Below, piece by piece: positions 44,601-58,262 of a DNA stretch of 64,000 nucleotides. The translations under genes were made by a program, and so were the position numbers. The notes beneath the pieces were generated by a model. The model worked only from the letters and a program-made list of their open reading frames with translations, was not told where the DNA came from and searched no databases. Origin of the DNA: Drosophila persimilis (Eukaryota; Arthropoda; Insecta; Diptera; Drosophilidae); the NCBI RefSeq assembly GCF_003286085.1, contig NW_020825367.1, positions 434,001 through 498,000 of the forward strand. Direction: 5' to 3'. Position 1 is the first letter of the stretch. Each line of letters starts with the position of its first letter.

Positions 44601-47600
44601 GGCTTCCGCTTGTTTTTAGTTTGGAAAAACTTGTCGCCGTACAGAAAGTTCATTGCAATTCCAGCCGAAAGTTTCCATCAGAAAGAAAATCCATCAAATA
44701 TGCAACATCCGACTATGCCAGCGCCCAACTATTTCTATTTCTCTGGAGCCTTACAAAAGACATCATCATGCGAGGACATGTGTGTATTTGTGTGTGTATG
44801 TGGCTATATACCTGTCGGTTGTCGGAGGATATCGACTGAAGCTACGAGCTGCAAATATGTGCTAAAATGTACACAAAACTTTAGCCAGGAGGATGGGGAA
44901 TGGGAGTGGAGATGGAGATGGGGATGGGGATGATGCCAGCGCTTCGTCCTGCGGCACGTGACGAGCATCCGAAAGCGAGTGCGGCAGAAGCGTTGCGTCG
45001 GGCAAAAGGATCCCCATCCCCAACCCCAGCATCGTACAAATACCTACAGCAATGACTATTGATTATTTTCTTTCTGCTTTGCCACTGCTTTTCCCCAGAA
45101 GTTGAAATGAAATTTCCCTGTGGTTCTAATTTGTGAAACTTTAAAGTCGACGAAAACTATGCGACGATTGATTTATGCCCTTGCGTGTGGCGTTCCATTC
45201 CATCGGTTGACAGTCGGTCTTATCTGCGGATCAGAATGTGGCACAGAGACAGAAAGAGAGAGAGAGAGAGAGACCTTCCCTTCCTGGATTGATGGATTTG
45301 TTGATTGATTCGCATGGAAATTAAAACAAATGAAACGGAGGCGGCGATCGGTGATCGTTGATCGGTGATCGTTGATCGGTGATCGGCGATCGGTGATCCG
45401 TTCCAAGCCCCCGATCTGAGGTTTCGTTTCGTTTCGTTTCGTTGGGGGTGTACGTGCCTGTCATACGTAAAAAAGCACGGCGTGATTTCGACCCTCGGGC
45501 TGGGCCGCTGCCGCTGCTCTGAAGCCGGGCTTATGGCCCACAGAGAGTTCCATGGGCCTACAGTCCGTTTCGGGGTTTCGGTTGGGTTTTCGTATCTGAG
45601 TTTTGTATTTTTTTGGCAGCTGCTGTCGTGCATTTAAAGCGGACACCTGCCACAGTCACAGGCACAGAGCCAGAGCCAGAGTCACAGTCAGAGCCAGAGG
45701 CAGAGACCCTGGGACTTGGGACTTGGGAGTCTTCCAATTCGTAGAATCCATCGATATTTATGAGTTTTTACTAAGGTTTCTGCTTGGGGATTTGCATAAC
45801 TGGGTCTACGGCTGCGACAGCCACGACGGCTACGGCTCTTACATGTATAATTTCCACCAAAAAAATAACTTTCGACGCCCCCGATTTAGGAGAAAGAAAC
45901 GAAACGGTGGTAGAGACGTGGAGAGGAAGAGAGAGAAACGCGACTTTAAGGGATGTGGCGGAAGTCGGAGAAGAGAGCGAGAGAAGGAAGCGTTTCTCAA
46001 GATTGAGTTTCTTAGATATTGATTTTTCCGCCGTCGCCCGATGCCAGAACGTGACTGGATTCCGCGAGTGAATGGAATGGTCAGTCCTTGTCCGTCTCTC
46101 CTTTGAGAAGAGGGAGAGGAGGAGGGCTGGAGAAGGAGCGTGGGGGGGGGGGGGGGGGGGAAGGCAGGAAGGCAGGAAGGAGGGGTCCGGCTATATGCAA
46201 AAGTCTCGCACCTGGGAACGTGTGAACAGTTTTTAGCAATTAACTGACAACTGATGATGGCTCCCAAAAGAGTGGAGAAGCAGGGGGAGCAGGGCGAAGC
46301 TCTCCCTCTCTCTCGCTCTTTCTTCGATGCCCCCATGCAGCATGCGGCACGCGGCGTCATGCAGTCTGGCTTGGAAATGGATCTACAGCTGGAGCTGGAA
46401 GCTGGAGGCAGCGGCAGAGGCACAGGCAGCAGCGTGCCCCAAACATTCATCCTAATTGGCGTTCAATCTTTGGGGCAGCGGCAGCCTTCGATTTGCATGC
46501 ACACGCGATGCCTCTCGGTGGTGGTGCCCCCGCGACGGCCGGACAGAAACGAAGGCAATGCCGCCGCGGTGCCGCGATGCCGCGAAACGCGGTAGCCACG
46601 TTCTCACATTCCACTTTGCCACAGCCACAGCCGCAGCACAGTCTCCAGTCACAGCAGTCCCCGAAGTTATTGTGGGGATACAGTGGGCCAGATCTGGGCA
46701 TATCCCTACAAATACCTCTACAGAATATCCGAGACTTCAATCTTTTCCTCATACGATCTATGATTGGGGTACTGTTGGGTCCCAACAGGGGCTTAAGTAG
46801 TCTCTGTATCCCTCTTTCTTTGATTCTGGAACGCTATACCTTCCCTTGAAGGGGAATTCTCTGGTCCTCCATTCTTGTCTATTTGTATCTATCCCCAGCT
46901 ATCTCTATGGTTGGCTCTGGACTATCCTGTATTGTTGCCACTTTTTCTTCTTTTTCACCCCCCAAAATGACATATTCCTTCCACAGTCACTGTGCCCCAC
47001 TCGCATAGAGAGGGAGAGAGTGCCACAGTGGAAGTTTGAAGCTCAATCGCAATGTTTGTGCAACTAATTAACATTTTTAATGGCGAATCCTTGTAAGACA
47101 CAACCTGCACAGGAAGGGGACTCGCAGATGAGGGAGTGCCGGGGAGAGGAGAGCGACATTCGGTTGTTTGTCTTTAAAGGATTTGCCAGAGTCAGAGTCA
47201 GAGTCAGAGTCGCAGAGCCACAGAGCCGCAGAGCTACGGGCAATGTCAAATGTTTTTGTTTAATTCGCAGATCCGCAGATGGAGATAATTTATGCCGCCT
47301 TTTGGGGCAAGGCGAGGCGAGGCGAGGCGAGGCATGAGCAGAGCGAGTGTGCCGACGGCGCTTTTGATTTCGGACTGTCATATGGCCCCCGCAGAAAGCT
47401 TGTTTAATCTGGAGATTAGATTTTGGTTCTCCGTTTAATCTGCAGCTTGGGATCTGGCTACCCAGGATCAGGGCAGAGATCAGGGCCAACGATCGTTGTA
47501 ATAGAGAAATATATCATGCGCTGCGGAGGGGAATATTTGGACAGCTTCTTGACTTATTGCCGAAAGGTCCTCAAACAAGGGACCTTCGTGGTGTCCTTTA

Positions 47601-47940
47601 CAGTTAGACACTCACTTTCCAGGGAACGAAATGAGGGAGAGAGAGAGAAGGGCACCCAATAATGTCATAAATTTCATAAAGTGTCAAAAGGAACACCTGA
47701 AACGCAGTTCAAGGACATGCTCTCCGGAGAGCGACCCGAACCTCGCTCTTTTCTTTCAAGACAGCACAGGTATGGAATGGTATGGGATGGCATGGGATGC
47801 TACAGGATGGTATAGGGACGTTTTCCCGTTGTCTTTTTTATCAAAATAATCAAAACTGTGGCAAGCCTATGAAAAGTGAAAGGAAAAGCAATCCTTAAGG
47901 AAAGTAAAAGTCGGGTTCCATCAGGTTCGGTAATAGATCA
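44601..47940. other. Upstream noncoding DNA
   Basis: No gene recognised. Contains a GATCGGTGATCGTT minisatellite (45343-45402), a TTTCG repeat (45420-45442), a 19-G run (46142-46160) and GAGTCA/GAGGC short repeats near 47190-47335. Confidence 0.45.
45343..45402. repeat. GATCGGT/GATCGTT minisatellite
   Basis: About eight 7-bp units, GATCGGT and GATCGTT in alternation, with one GATCGGC. Confidence 0.85.
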
Positions 47941-47950
47941 AGTGCTATGC

Positions 47951-48133
47951 CTATCGAAAAGTTATTGTTCGAGTTCAATGATCGATAAATATCAGTTGTG
48001 GAAGAACAAACAGTGAAAGGAAACTCCAAGGAGAGCAAAGGTCCAGCTAAGTATTATTCCAGATGTTATCAGGTTCTTGATAATTTAAACAGGCTATCGA
48101 TTCGCTATGCTATTCAATCGATAACTATCGATT
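47951..48133 (+). promoter_or_regulatory. Cluster of DRE/BEAF-type CGATA sites
   Basis: TATCGA-type cores occur at about 47952, 47981, 48095, 48118 and 48126 (ATCGATAACTATCGATT). Such clusters are bound by BEAF-32 and DREF at fly domain borders and housekeeping promoters. It lies 120 bp before an open frame of 141 codons (48253-48678). Confidence 0.4.
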
Positions 48134-48252
48134 GTGCCTTCGAAGGGTTCATTGAACCACACGCTGCCACACCCCGTTGCAGCCGTCGCGACTGGACTCT
48201 GGATTGTAACAAATGTTTGTACGAGTGCCTTCGCGTTACCTGTTAATAATTC

Positions 48253-48678
48253 ATGAAGATTTTTATGTCCAGCCGCAGAATAAGCGGAGCAACGCCCCGC
48301 ACTGCCCCGCACTGCCCCGCACCGCCTCGGCAGTTCCCAATTTCAGCTTTTACGATCGATCTGAAATTCCCCAATCGAACATTTGCCTTCGGCTTGACCA
48401 TCGATTGGACACGGCTGGTTTCGGTTCGTCATCATTTGAATCATCCGCCGAATCATCTGTACGGTCATCAAATGTGTGGATGTGGAAACCGCCGGAAACC
48501 CGTGGAAACGTGGAGGATTTTCATCCCTTTCGTGGGCAAAAGCCACTTGGAACATATGCAAGCATTTGAGGAATACGACACATACCCGTTTATTCGGGGA
48601 ATGTTGAATAAACTACACTCCATAATTATGGGTATTATGGCTCTAGGAATCCCGAGAATATCTCTAGAAATTGAGTGA
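48253..48678 (+). CDS. Uncertain 141-codon ORF downstream of the CGATA cluster
   Basis: ATG at 48253 to TGA at 48676. The product (MKIFMSSRRISGATPRTAPH...) is not low-complexity but shows no domain, and I know no relative. Reasons to list it: a DRE/BEAF-like cluster upstream and AATAAA at 48739-48744, about 60 bases past the stop. Reasons to doubt it: single exon, no recognisable family, and an open frame of this size is possible by chance. Confidence 0.15.
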   Translation: MKIFMSSRRISGATPRTAPHCPAPPRQFPISAFTIDLKFPNRTFAFGLTIDWTRLVSVRHHLNHPPNHLYGHQMCGCGNRRKPVETWRIFIPFVGKSHLEHMQAFEEYDTYPFIRGMLNKLHSIIMGIMALGIPRISLEIE

Positions 48679-51227
48679 TGGATCGATTCAAGTGGATTTT
48701 CAATCGGCAGTGCTTAAAGGAAACACGCTGTTCTGTGAAATAAAAACCTAATTGAGTTATTAAAATGATTCAAGACGGGTTTCTCTCTCCCTCTCGCTCT
48801 CCCTCTCGCTCTCGGAGAGGGGGCATGAGGCACGAGATCTGGGGGAGTGGCGCCTTGTTAATTAAAATGCAATCAGCGTTACGAATACTAATGAAATAAT
48901 CTGTGTATCTCTGAAGCTCTGAATGAAGCTACAGCTCTCGGCCATAACTCAATTTGTCAACAGATTTATTCAAAGGGGTAGCACAGTCGCAGTCGCAGTC
49001 GCAGTCACGGGCACAGTCGCGGGAACAGGAACAGTAGCTGTTTAAGTCACTCTTTTGTGGGGGGTATTGATTAATTTGGAAGAAGGCAACTCTTTCTCTG
49101 AGGAAAAGCTCTACCCTGCCCCTGCCTTTTCGCTGATTGTTTCCCTCTGTTTTCCTTCAGATTTATGCCAATAGCAGGTCCCTGCCACTGCCACTGCCAC
49201 TGCCACAATTGAAGGCCTGGCCAATGCTTCATTAGCTTTGATATTGCCCCAGGACATCCATCCATTGGCAGGAAGGAAGCAGGCGAATTACCGCCGCTTG
49301 TCTGCACGCCAGGGCTCTGCCTTGCCTTGCCCCGGGCTTTCGCACAGCATAGGGTCAAGGGTCAAGACCAGCGCCAAATGAAATGGAAATCAAATTGGAA
49401 GAGGGATTTAACACGGAGAAAAAAAACCGAGCTTTAACTCAAGATTTTCTACCAATAATCGTGGATAATCTTGAATAATAAAAATGGAAAATCCCCGTTC
49501 GTTCCCAGGGGATAAGGCTCTCCGATTCCGGAGTATTGGACGGGCCTTGAGATGAAAGAGGAAACCGATCTATTCACGGGGAATGTCTTCTGCTGGGATT
49601 CCCTTTCGCTGGTCACGATTTCCATATTATGCAAACAATTTGCAACCGACTAGAGAACGGCTCTCGGAGGGAGGCAATCAAATTAATCTGCCATCTAAAT
49701 GGCCAATCTCCATGTCATGGATGAGCGAGCGAGCGAACGGCTGTGGCTACTGTTTTTGACCAGGCGATGGAGAGAGAACTCCTCTCACGAGAAACCGCAA
49801 AGTGGCCAACACATCTCCGAGTGAGAGATTGAGGCAGATTTCAGCCAGAGATTTTCGATTCGGGTTTGCTTTTTGAACATAAATAAAGTCGAGGCAAAGA
49901 TTCTGGCAATTGAAATTAATTATTCAGCAGAAGATGCCGCCGATCTGTTGGGGAATGGGGTGGAGGGGGGGGATATATGCCTATATATCTGCGGGGAAAT
50001 CTTATGTATTATGTATGCTAATGTGCGAATCATTTGAGGGTCATCTGGGGGCAGGGCGAAGGAGGTCCAGTGGCTTCTTTTGTGTGTTTTTGTTTGTGTT
50101 TGAGTCGGTTTTAGTTTTTGTGGCATGTCCCTTGGGTGCACCTCCTGCCTGCCGCATGCGTCACGCAGCTGCTGAGTTGCTGAGAGATGGTCGGAAGCAC
50201 GCTTTATGATGTCCTCCCTGTGTCCCCTTAGTGCTGGAGCGAGTGGAAATTTCTAATTGAAAGACCTCACACACATGATGCCTGAAGTCTGAAGCCTGGG
50301 ATGTCTGGGAGTGTCCTTTGTGCATTTTCTTAGCCAAAAGAAAGTAATAGTTTCGACCTCCATTAGCTCGAAAGTTTTTAATGGCTGCCGACGAATGTAA
50401 GGAAGGGTTCGGTGGCCATGAAAGGTTATTCCCCCATTAGGAATATCTTGTCTCCACCATTAGCCTGAAACTAAGGTGGAAATAAAGTTGTTATGGAAAT
50501 TTCCTAATGGAAAAAGAAGGGTGGACTCATAGGTGGTTCTTTTGGTATCCCTCTTTGGAGGTGTGGAATGTACGAGTATCCCTCTTAATTCTCCACTTTG
50601 AAGCGTGTTTTCCTGGCCCATCCATCGATAAACCCATCAAATCAGCCTCTAATATAAAATCCAGAAATATATCAAACATTGTAGCCCTCTGGCGCTCCCA
50701 AATCAGCCTCTAATCGAATACCAAAAATAAATCAAACTTCCACACATTCCAGGCACCGGAGGCACTCCCATCAGTGGCATATGCCACACAAACTATCTAT
50801 CAACATCTATCTATTTATCTGCGGAATTATCTGCCACTCTATCTGCATCTCTTTTTTGCTTCTGCTTTTTATGGAACAAATCGAACAGCCGTTGCCCGCA
50901 GAAGCACTGGGAACAAACCACCAAAAACAAGAGCTCTTCAAACACACACAAAAACAACAAAAATACAACGAAATGAAAAGTTGGTGTGAAATATTATGCG
51001 AATTTTGCTGCTGCCCCGCTACCCGGCACCCGCCACCCACTACCCCCGCAGCCACCCCCTGCAGGGGCTGCAGCCTGTGATTTGTTTTTATGTTTTACAA
51101 AAATTTTAAAATGTTTTCACGGTGGCTTCCAGGCGAATGTCAATAAACAACAACTGTCACCAATTTTCTGGCTATATTTCCCGCTCTTTCTGCAGAGCAA
51201 GAGTCCTCCTCTCGCACTCTGTTCCCT

Positions 51228-51262
<35 letters not shown>

Positions 51263-54200
51263 CTAGAGAGTGCCAACAAAAATCCACACGAGTGTGCGAA
51301 ATTGTCGGAGATTTATCAAATCGCGAATTGAACTGCGGAGGAAGGCAGACGGGGCCCCACCTTTTGGCAACAATTTCACGGTAAATTATTCGAGTTTCGA
51401 ATTTTCTTTTTCGCAAATTCATTTAAATAAAACTGCAATTTGTCTGCATCCAGCCCCGTCCATCCCCGTCCACCCCGACCATCCCCTCGGGCCATGTTAA
51501 TTTGATGTTAGATGATTATTAGACATTTATCCCACTAAGTAGATTAGTTCAATGAGAGGATTCGGCTCGTCAGAGAGAGAGACCCCACTTCTTTACCCGT
51601 AGAGCGGGTTCTTTTTCGGGCCCAGAGATAGCATCTACTTAGCCTTTGGATGGCTCCATTAACCCCTCCAATTCGTGCGATATTTGCACATTCCGAGCAG
51701 CTATATCTCCGATCTATTCCCAAATCCATTCCCATTCCCATTTGCTGCTTGCTGTTGGCCCCCGTCACATCGAATGGGCCATAAAATTTGTTAATTCTTC
51801 ACAGCCAAAAAAAACACTAAAAACAAAATCAGGGCAAATCTAAAAAAAAAAGAAAAATAAAACAAAACGAAACGAGAGCAATGTTTTTGTAAAGTCTCGA
51901 TCGGATTCGGTTTCGGTTTCGGATCGTATCGGGATCCAGTTTTGGCTTTAAGTTTTTTAATGGCTTACAGAAGCAAACGGCTTAAGGGGGGTGGGCGGAG
52001 GAGGAGGGGGAGTGTACCTGAAGCCCCACCTTATCTCAAATGGGAAATCATTACGACTCTATCGCCCCCTCCCTGTCTTTACTGCTGTCCCTCTCTTTTA
52101 TTGCCTCTTTTTTGTGGCAGACAAATCAGAGATTTCGTCGTTCCGCCGACACATTTTTTATATGTCCCAACTTTTGTTGTACAAATATTTTTAACAACAT
52201 TTCACGTAATTTCCACCGACAAACGGACGGAAAACAAACAAAATAATTACACGCATTTTTTTTTTGTGGGGCACTTACAAATATCTCACATTTTGTGGGG
52301 AAATCCATGTGGGAAAACGTGGTGAGGGCGAGAGAGAAGGGAGATCTATGGCAGTACCAGGTAATAATCGATTTTCTATCGATAACTTGTGCAACCGATA
52401 GCTGTAAGCAAATTTCCCCCCCGACGTGGAGATTGAGGATTCCCTGGGATTGTATCCTACGGGATACACTTTGGGGATACTATTTGCACGCGATCTATAA
52501 GAACTAACACTGAACCACTCCTTTGGCTCTGTCGCGACCTGCAGTAGCGCTCATCTGCCGCCAAAGACAATGTCCGCAATGCCTGGGATGTCTGGCACAC
52601 AATGTCGGCGTGGAATTACCTTTACAACAAAGAAAGATTAATGCTATCCCCCGGTTTGATGGCTTTATGCCCCGCGGTTTAGTGCCGCCGACTTGCATAT
52701 AGCGCACATCTCCGGGCAAATCAATTCAAAGTTGATTATATCTCTGGCTCTATCCCCTAGCTTTCTCTCTGCTCCCCCTTTTGGGGGAGAGGTTTTCTCT
52801 TTGGAGAACTTTAGAGTCCGCCGCCGATTGCAATGCCATAATTTTCAAGCGAAAACTCCCGTCGCCCGTCGCCCGTCTCTATCCGTCTCTCGTCCGTCTC
52901 TCGTCCGTCTCCATTCCGTTCTGCCACTTCAGAAGAAGAGAAGACTTTACTTTATGAAAAAATACGAAGTATTAAAATCATAAATCTAATTGGAAATGCG
53001 CGTCACGTGCGTGGAGCGTTAGTCTCTGCCACAAAGGAGCTGCCGCTGCCGCTGCCACTGCCGCTGCCACTGCCACTGCCACTGCTGTCGTTGACTTCTC
53101 GACTGCAGTGGCAGTAGCGGCAGTAGTCGTATCTTGTGGATACACACACGCGAGCACACATATGAGCGGAGCGAGAGATACTCCTCCCCGGACTTTAATT
53201 TCAGCAGCAAGATTTTACTTAAAGAGATTAACTTTTTCTAGGCTCTACAAAGGAGGGGAGCCATCATCGCAGTAGTTGCTGCTTCTTGGCCTGAAATATT
53301 CATGAATCCCCCAAGGAGGAGAGCGGGACGGTGCGGGTCGGTGCGGGACGGTGCGGGTGCGGAGGGCCATAAAACAATAAAACGTTGAAGGCAGCCATAG
53401 AGGCCATAAAAATATTTAATGCAAAAGGAATTGTCATGGAATGGAGCCCCACCGTTCCACCGTTCCACAAATCCAGAGAGGCAAATGACAATTGTTCTAT
53501 GGATACGGATGGATACCAGCACCGTGTGCCGTGTGCTTCTCTCTCTCTCTATCTCTTTCTCTCTGTGCAACAAACAAATAAGTCTCCAAAGACATATGAG
53601 GCGAGGGCTGCCATAAATTCGAAGCAGCAGCTTCTTCAATTATGCAACGGAATGTTTTATGTGCCACAAGGAGTCCCGGACTCGCCCGAAGTGCATAATT
53701 CCTTGTGGCCACAGGATGTGCCAGGCTCTGCTCTGCGTCCTGTTTTGAGGAGTTACTTTACTTGATTAGTGTCGAGTGAGTGATGAATAAATAACACAAG
53801 GAATTATCACCAGAAGCAGAGCCGGAGCCGGAGCCAGAGCCAGCAGAACTTTAAGGAAACTCAGGTCTCCGGTCTCAGGTCTCAGGTCTCTGTTCAGAAG
53901 TCTGAGGTTTCGTTTCGTTTCCTTCTTCAATCATGGACGGAATTTACATAAACCTTTTTTCGGCAAAACTGTTTGATCCGCAGACAAATTACCGCCACGG
54001 AAAAAAAAACATTACAGAGAGGAAAAAATGGAAAAAGCAGAAAAAAAAACAAGGAGGGAAAAGCAACCTCAATATGGAGTTAAAAAGTAAAATATTCAAA
54101 TGAAGACCTCACTGCATAAAGAACAAGACCTCTACCTCTAGCTCCACCTCTCCGCTCGCTACGCTGTCTACATATTAAAAAGTACACCACAAATCATTGG

Positions 54201-54936
54201 AAATTCTGTAGAAATCAAAGAAGTTTTTGGAAGTTAAAAATAAAAGAAAAAGTCATAGGCAATTCTGGAAAAAATGGGAATTATGGGAATTCTTAAAACA
54301 CAAGAAATAAATCTGTGGAAATTTGTAATAACAAAAATATTTAAAAAATATTTAAAAACATGTGGAAAGTCTTCAAATAAATCAAAGAAAACTTTGAAAA
54401 TTATTGATAAAAGAATAAGAAAAGTGGGAATTGAGAATCCATTATAATGATATCATATGAGGTAAATAGAGATCTTAGGCCTAGAGAGAGATCTCATTTG
54501 GTTTTTGGATGGCAGAGATCTAAAGCAAACCTAGGATCTACATATCTATAGGATATATAAACAGATATTTCGGGAAAAAGACGAATATTTGAATTGTATA
54601 TCATTCGCCAGAGCTCTGATTTCAGTATATTGCACTTTTTAAGGGTAAATTTCCATCAAGGACACTCTTTGGGGCTGCAACACCTGCCACTGACCTTTCC
54701 TCTACGCTTGGAGGCCTTTCCGGCGCATTTTATTTACAATTTGGACTCCCAATTAAAGATCAAAGTGCGACGAGTATGTATTTCTCTCTTTTTTGGGATG
54801 CGCATTTTGTATATAGCTTTTGTACAAAATGGCAGACGTTGTTTGTCATTAACAGCTCCCTCCCCCCACAAGCAGCAGACCTCCGCCACACGAACAACAA
54901 CAACAGTAAAAGCCCCAACATTCGCCCCAAACATTG

Positions 54937-54979
54937 ACATCGAGCATCGGGCATCGAGCATCGGGCATCGAGCATCGAA
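54937..54979. repeat. GCATCGAGCATCGG minisatellite
   Basis: Alternating ATCGAGC and ATCGGGC 7-mers, about six units. Confidence 0.8.
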
Positions 54980-57900
54980 GGCAGTAATCAGTCACATCCA
55001 AGCATCGACTTTCCAAGTGAATGGGCGGGACGTGACTGGTGTCCGGGCGGGAGTACATATGCTATATATAATGGTAGTGTCTGTATATAAGGAGTACGTG
55101 CACATAGGAGCAGGAGGGGGAGGCGGTAGCTCTGTCCCTTTCTGTCAGCCAGAAAGCATTTGTATTCTATTTGCTTATGTAAAACGAAGAGCTCCCACAA
55201 AACTCCTCTTACTCGCTCTCTCTCTCTCTCTCTCTCCGTCTCTTTTGCACACTCTATCTGCCTCTCGCTCTAGCTCTGTTTACTTATTTACTTTTGTCTG
55301 TCTTCCATCTCTCTCTCTCTCTCTCGCCCTCTCTTTCTGCTTGTGTGACTGTGAATCGTTGGTTTTTTTTCTCGATTTGAAATGTGACTGAAATTTTAAT
55401 GCCAAAATTTTTGTTTGCTTTTCTCTCTCTCTCTGCTTTTCTCCTTCCCTATCGCTATGGCTATGGCTATGGCTATGGCTATCTCTTTTCGTAGTACTGC
55501 AAAAGGGGGCGGGGGGCGAACAAGTGGGTGTGGTAGAAGCAGGGAGTGAGGTAGGAGGAGTAGGTGCAGCAGCGGCAGCAGCGGCGAGGAGGCATATGTG
55601 GATTTATTATGCTGATTTTATTTGTTGTCGCTTTTAATAATAAACAACGAAATATTTATTAATGATTAATAAACAAAGAATAAAGAATATACTCGTATCT
55701 GTAGAATCAACGTCATTCTGTGAATCAGAATATTGGAATGGAGGAATGGAATGGACATGTATCATACGTATATGGGAATATGGGAAGGGGAAGTGCCTGC
55801 GGATGGATATCGTAGCGTCAGAGAGTGACGCACTCCCCCATCCGAGAAACCAAAAAGGGCTAAGGCATACAACATCTTTTTGGCTAAGAATTGCATATAT
55901 TCTGTCGATTCATGCAGAGCTTTATTTGACATCCGTATTGACCGATAATCTGGATAGGGACTTAATAGTTTAATATGAAAGATTAAGGGGCAGGATTAAT
56001 ATTCCATTAGATATATCCATGACTCGGTTTCTGTGTCTACTAAGTCCTCGGTTTTACAGATGTGCATCTACAGATCCTACTAAGAGTCATTTTCAGCCAA
56101 CTAGAGTTTGGTAAGATCTGATATCTTTTCTTAGAATATATTTCATATCTTATCCCGTATAAGGTACTCGGGGTCAAGCCCCTGCTCACTCGCTTTGCCC
56201 ACTCTTTTTGATATAAAAGGGAGATAAAGACACTTAAAACCGAATCGGTATAGTAAATCAGCATAAAATCTATAAAGTGTCTCCAGTATACCCCCAAAAA
56301 CAGTCAACAGTCCAAAAATACTGCCATTAATCCTACCTTTCGAATCAATTTTGGAATACTTTATAAATGAGTGACCTTTTTGCTGTTTTGTAGCTTTCGA
56401 AATTTGCATTTTCCGAATCAATTGTCCCAAAGACGGCAAAGATGGAGAGCCTTCGCATTTGTCACTGGAAAGCGAAGATTGCCATCGAACTGAGGCCAAG
56501 GGAAAAGTCACGGAAAGGGGTAGGTACTCACTCCCCTGCCACCCTCTTTTCCCTATCGTTCCACCTTTCATGCATTCCCAATGAAGAATCACTTTGCATA
56601 CACCGGAAAGGGGGATACCCTGAAGAGTCCTTCAGTGAAAATGTATTCCCGAAATGAAATGAAATGAAATGAAATTTAACTCTGATAAGTTTTCAGGTGA
56701 CTTTTCATTGGACTTTGCCGCTTTGTTGCTGCATTTTCCGCACTCGAGAGAGAGTAAGAGAAATGCGAAAACATTTGTAATTTGCATCTGCCCCACGCCA
56801 CCGCCCACCGCCCACCCCCCACCCCCCACTCTGTGGAGAGAAGTTGAACTTTTTAATGAGATTTAATGGCGCCACTGGGAGGCAAGAAGGACACAAAGCC
56901 ATTCACTGGAGGTCCAGGAGCTGCGTCTCTGCGTCGCGTAACCTGTAAGTGAGCATTAAATCATTTTGGGCAGAAGAGCGGATAAGGCGGGCAGGAGCCT
57001 GGAGACCATTCTGAGCCGCAGAGGGGGGGGCATGGAGTATCGGGTTACATCGCCTGCAACATAAATCTTTGTGCCTCATCTTTTGCGATAAGCGGAAAAT
57101 ATTCAAAAATGAATTATTAAACCCCCCAAAATGCTCTCTCTCTCTTTCTCTCCTTCTCTCGCGCTCTCTTGGACGGAAGGGAGTCGCGTCTCATCCCCCG
57201 AAGGCACCTCCTCGTGGCGCCCACAAGGAGATCCATCATTTTCTAATTAGAGTCCAATCTGTTCTCTGGACGAGGTCCTGCCTCCACCCCCGCCCCCGCC
57301 GCCGCTCTCATGTGGGGCCCCATCATATGAGGGGAAAAAGTTGCCGCTTTTTGACCGCATTTCTGTGGTAGCAAGTGTTAATAATGGCATTTCGAGGAGA
57401 GGACGAGAGCCCGAGAACACGAGAGGACTCCCGGCATAATCTTCCTGCCTCTGCCACTGCCGCTGCTCCTGCGGTAAATGAAATTAAATTGTCCTTTTTC
57501 ATTTTGATGCATATCAGTGTGTGCCAGGCAGAAGGAGGGGGAGGGGGAGGTGGATTGGGAGTGGGAGTGGGTGGCAGTGACAATAAATTAATATTAGCGT
57601 GTGGACCACAAGAGGCACAGCCACCCCCCCGGTGGAACGAATGAACTAATAAAGCATATGGATGGACATGTAGAAGGGGCAGGGCAGGGCAGGGATGAGT
57701 GCCAGAAGGACGTCGCAAATGTGTGTCGGTGTGTGTGTTATGTAACGAGAGAGGGAGCTGCAAAGACATGTGGGTGGGTAGGCCGTGCCACATGCGTGTG
57801 TGTCCGTGAAGTTCGACTGGTGTCATGTTGGCTGACAGTCGACACAGCCGAAAGAGAAGGAGGATGGTCTCTGATGAGCGAGGAGTGAAGAGAGATAGAG

Positions 57901-58124
57901 AGAGAGAGGGTGGGGATGGGGAGCCCCCTTCTCCCAGGCAGAAGGAAACATCAGTGTCAATCAATTTGTGCAAACAGCAATGGCCTTTGGATGATGTTGA
58001 TGAGCGGAAACCTGCACCAGCGACTAATTGAGGAAGAGAGCAACAGGAAGAGGAAAAGAAGGGGGAGATACAGGACGAGGAATAGCAGAAGGGCAGGAGG
58101 CCCATTGGAGTAGAGGGAACGACA

Positions 58125-58262
58125 CTAAAAATAACTGCAGTAGTCGAAGGATCAGGTGTAGAAGGAACAGCAGAAGGAGTAGGAACAGCAGAAGGAACAG
58201 GAACAGAGTGGTAGAAGGAACAAGCGTAAATGGAACAGTGACATGAAGGAACAGTGGTGGAA
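58125..58262. repeat. AGAAGGAACAG degenerate repeat
   Basis: About ten imperfect units of GAAGGAACAG. They produce the Ser/Pro/Val/Thr-rich minus-strand frame at 57323-58276, which I do not regard as a gene. Confidence 0.7.

Noticed and set aside
54594-55391. 265-codon plus-strand frame
   Set aside because: Composed of AT-rich unique DNA, an ATCGRGC minisatellite and CT tracts in turn; the product has no uniform coding character.
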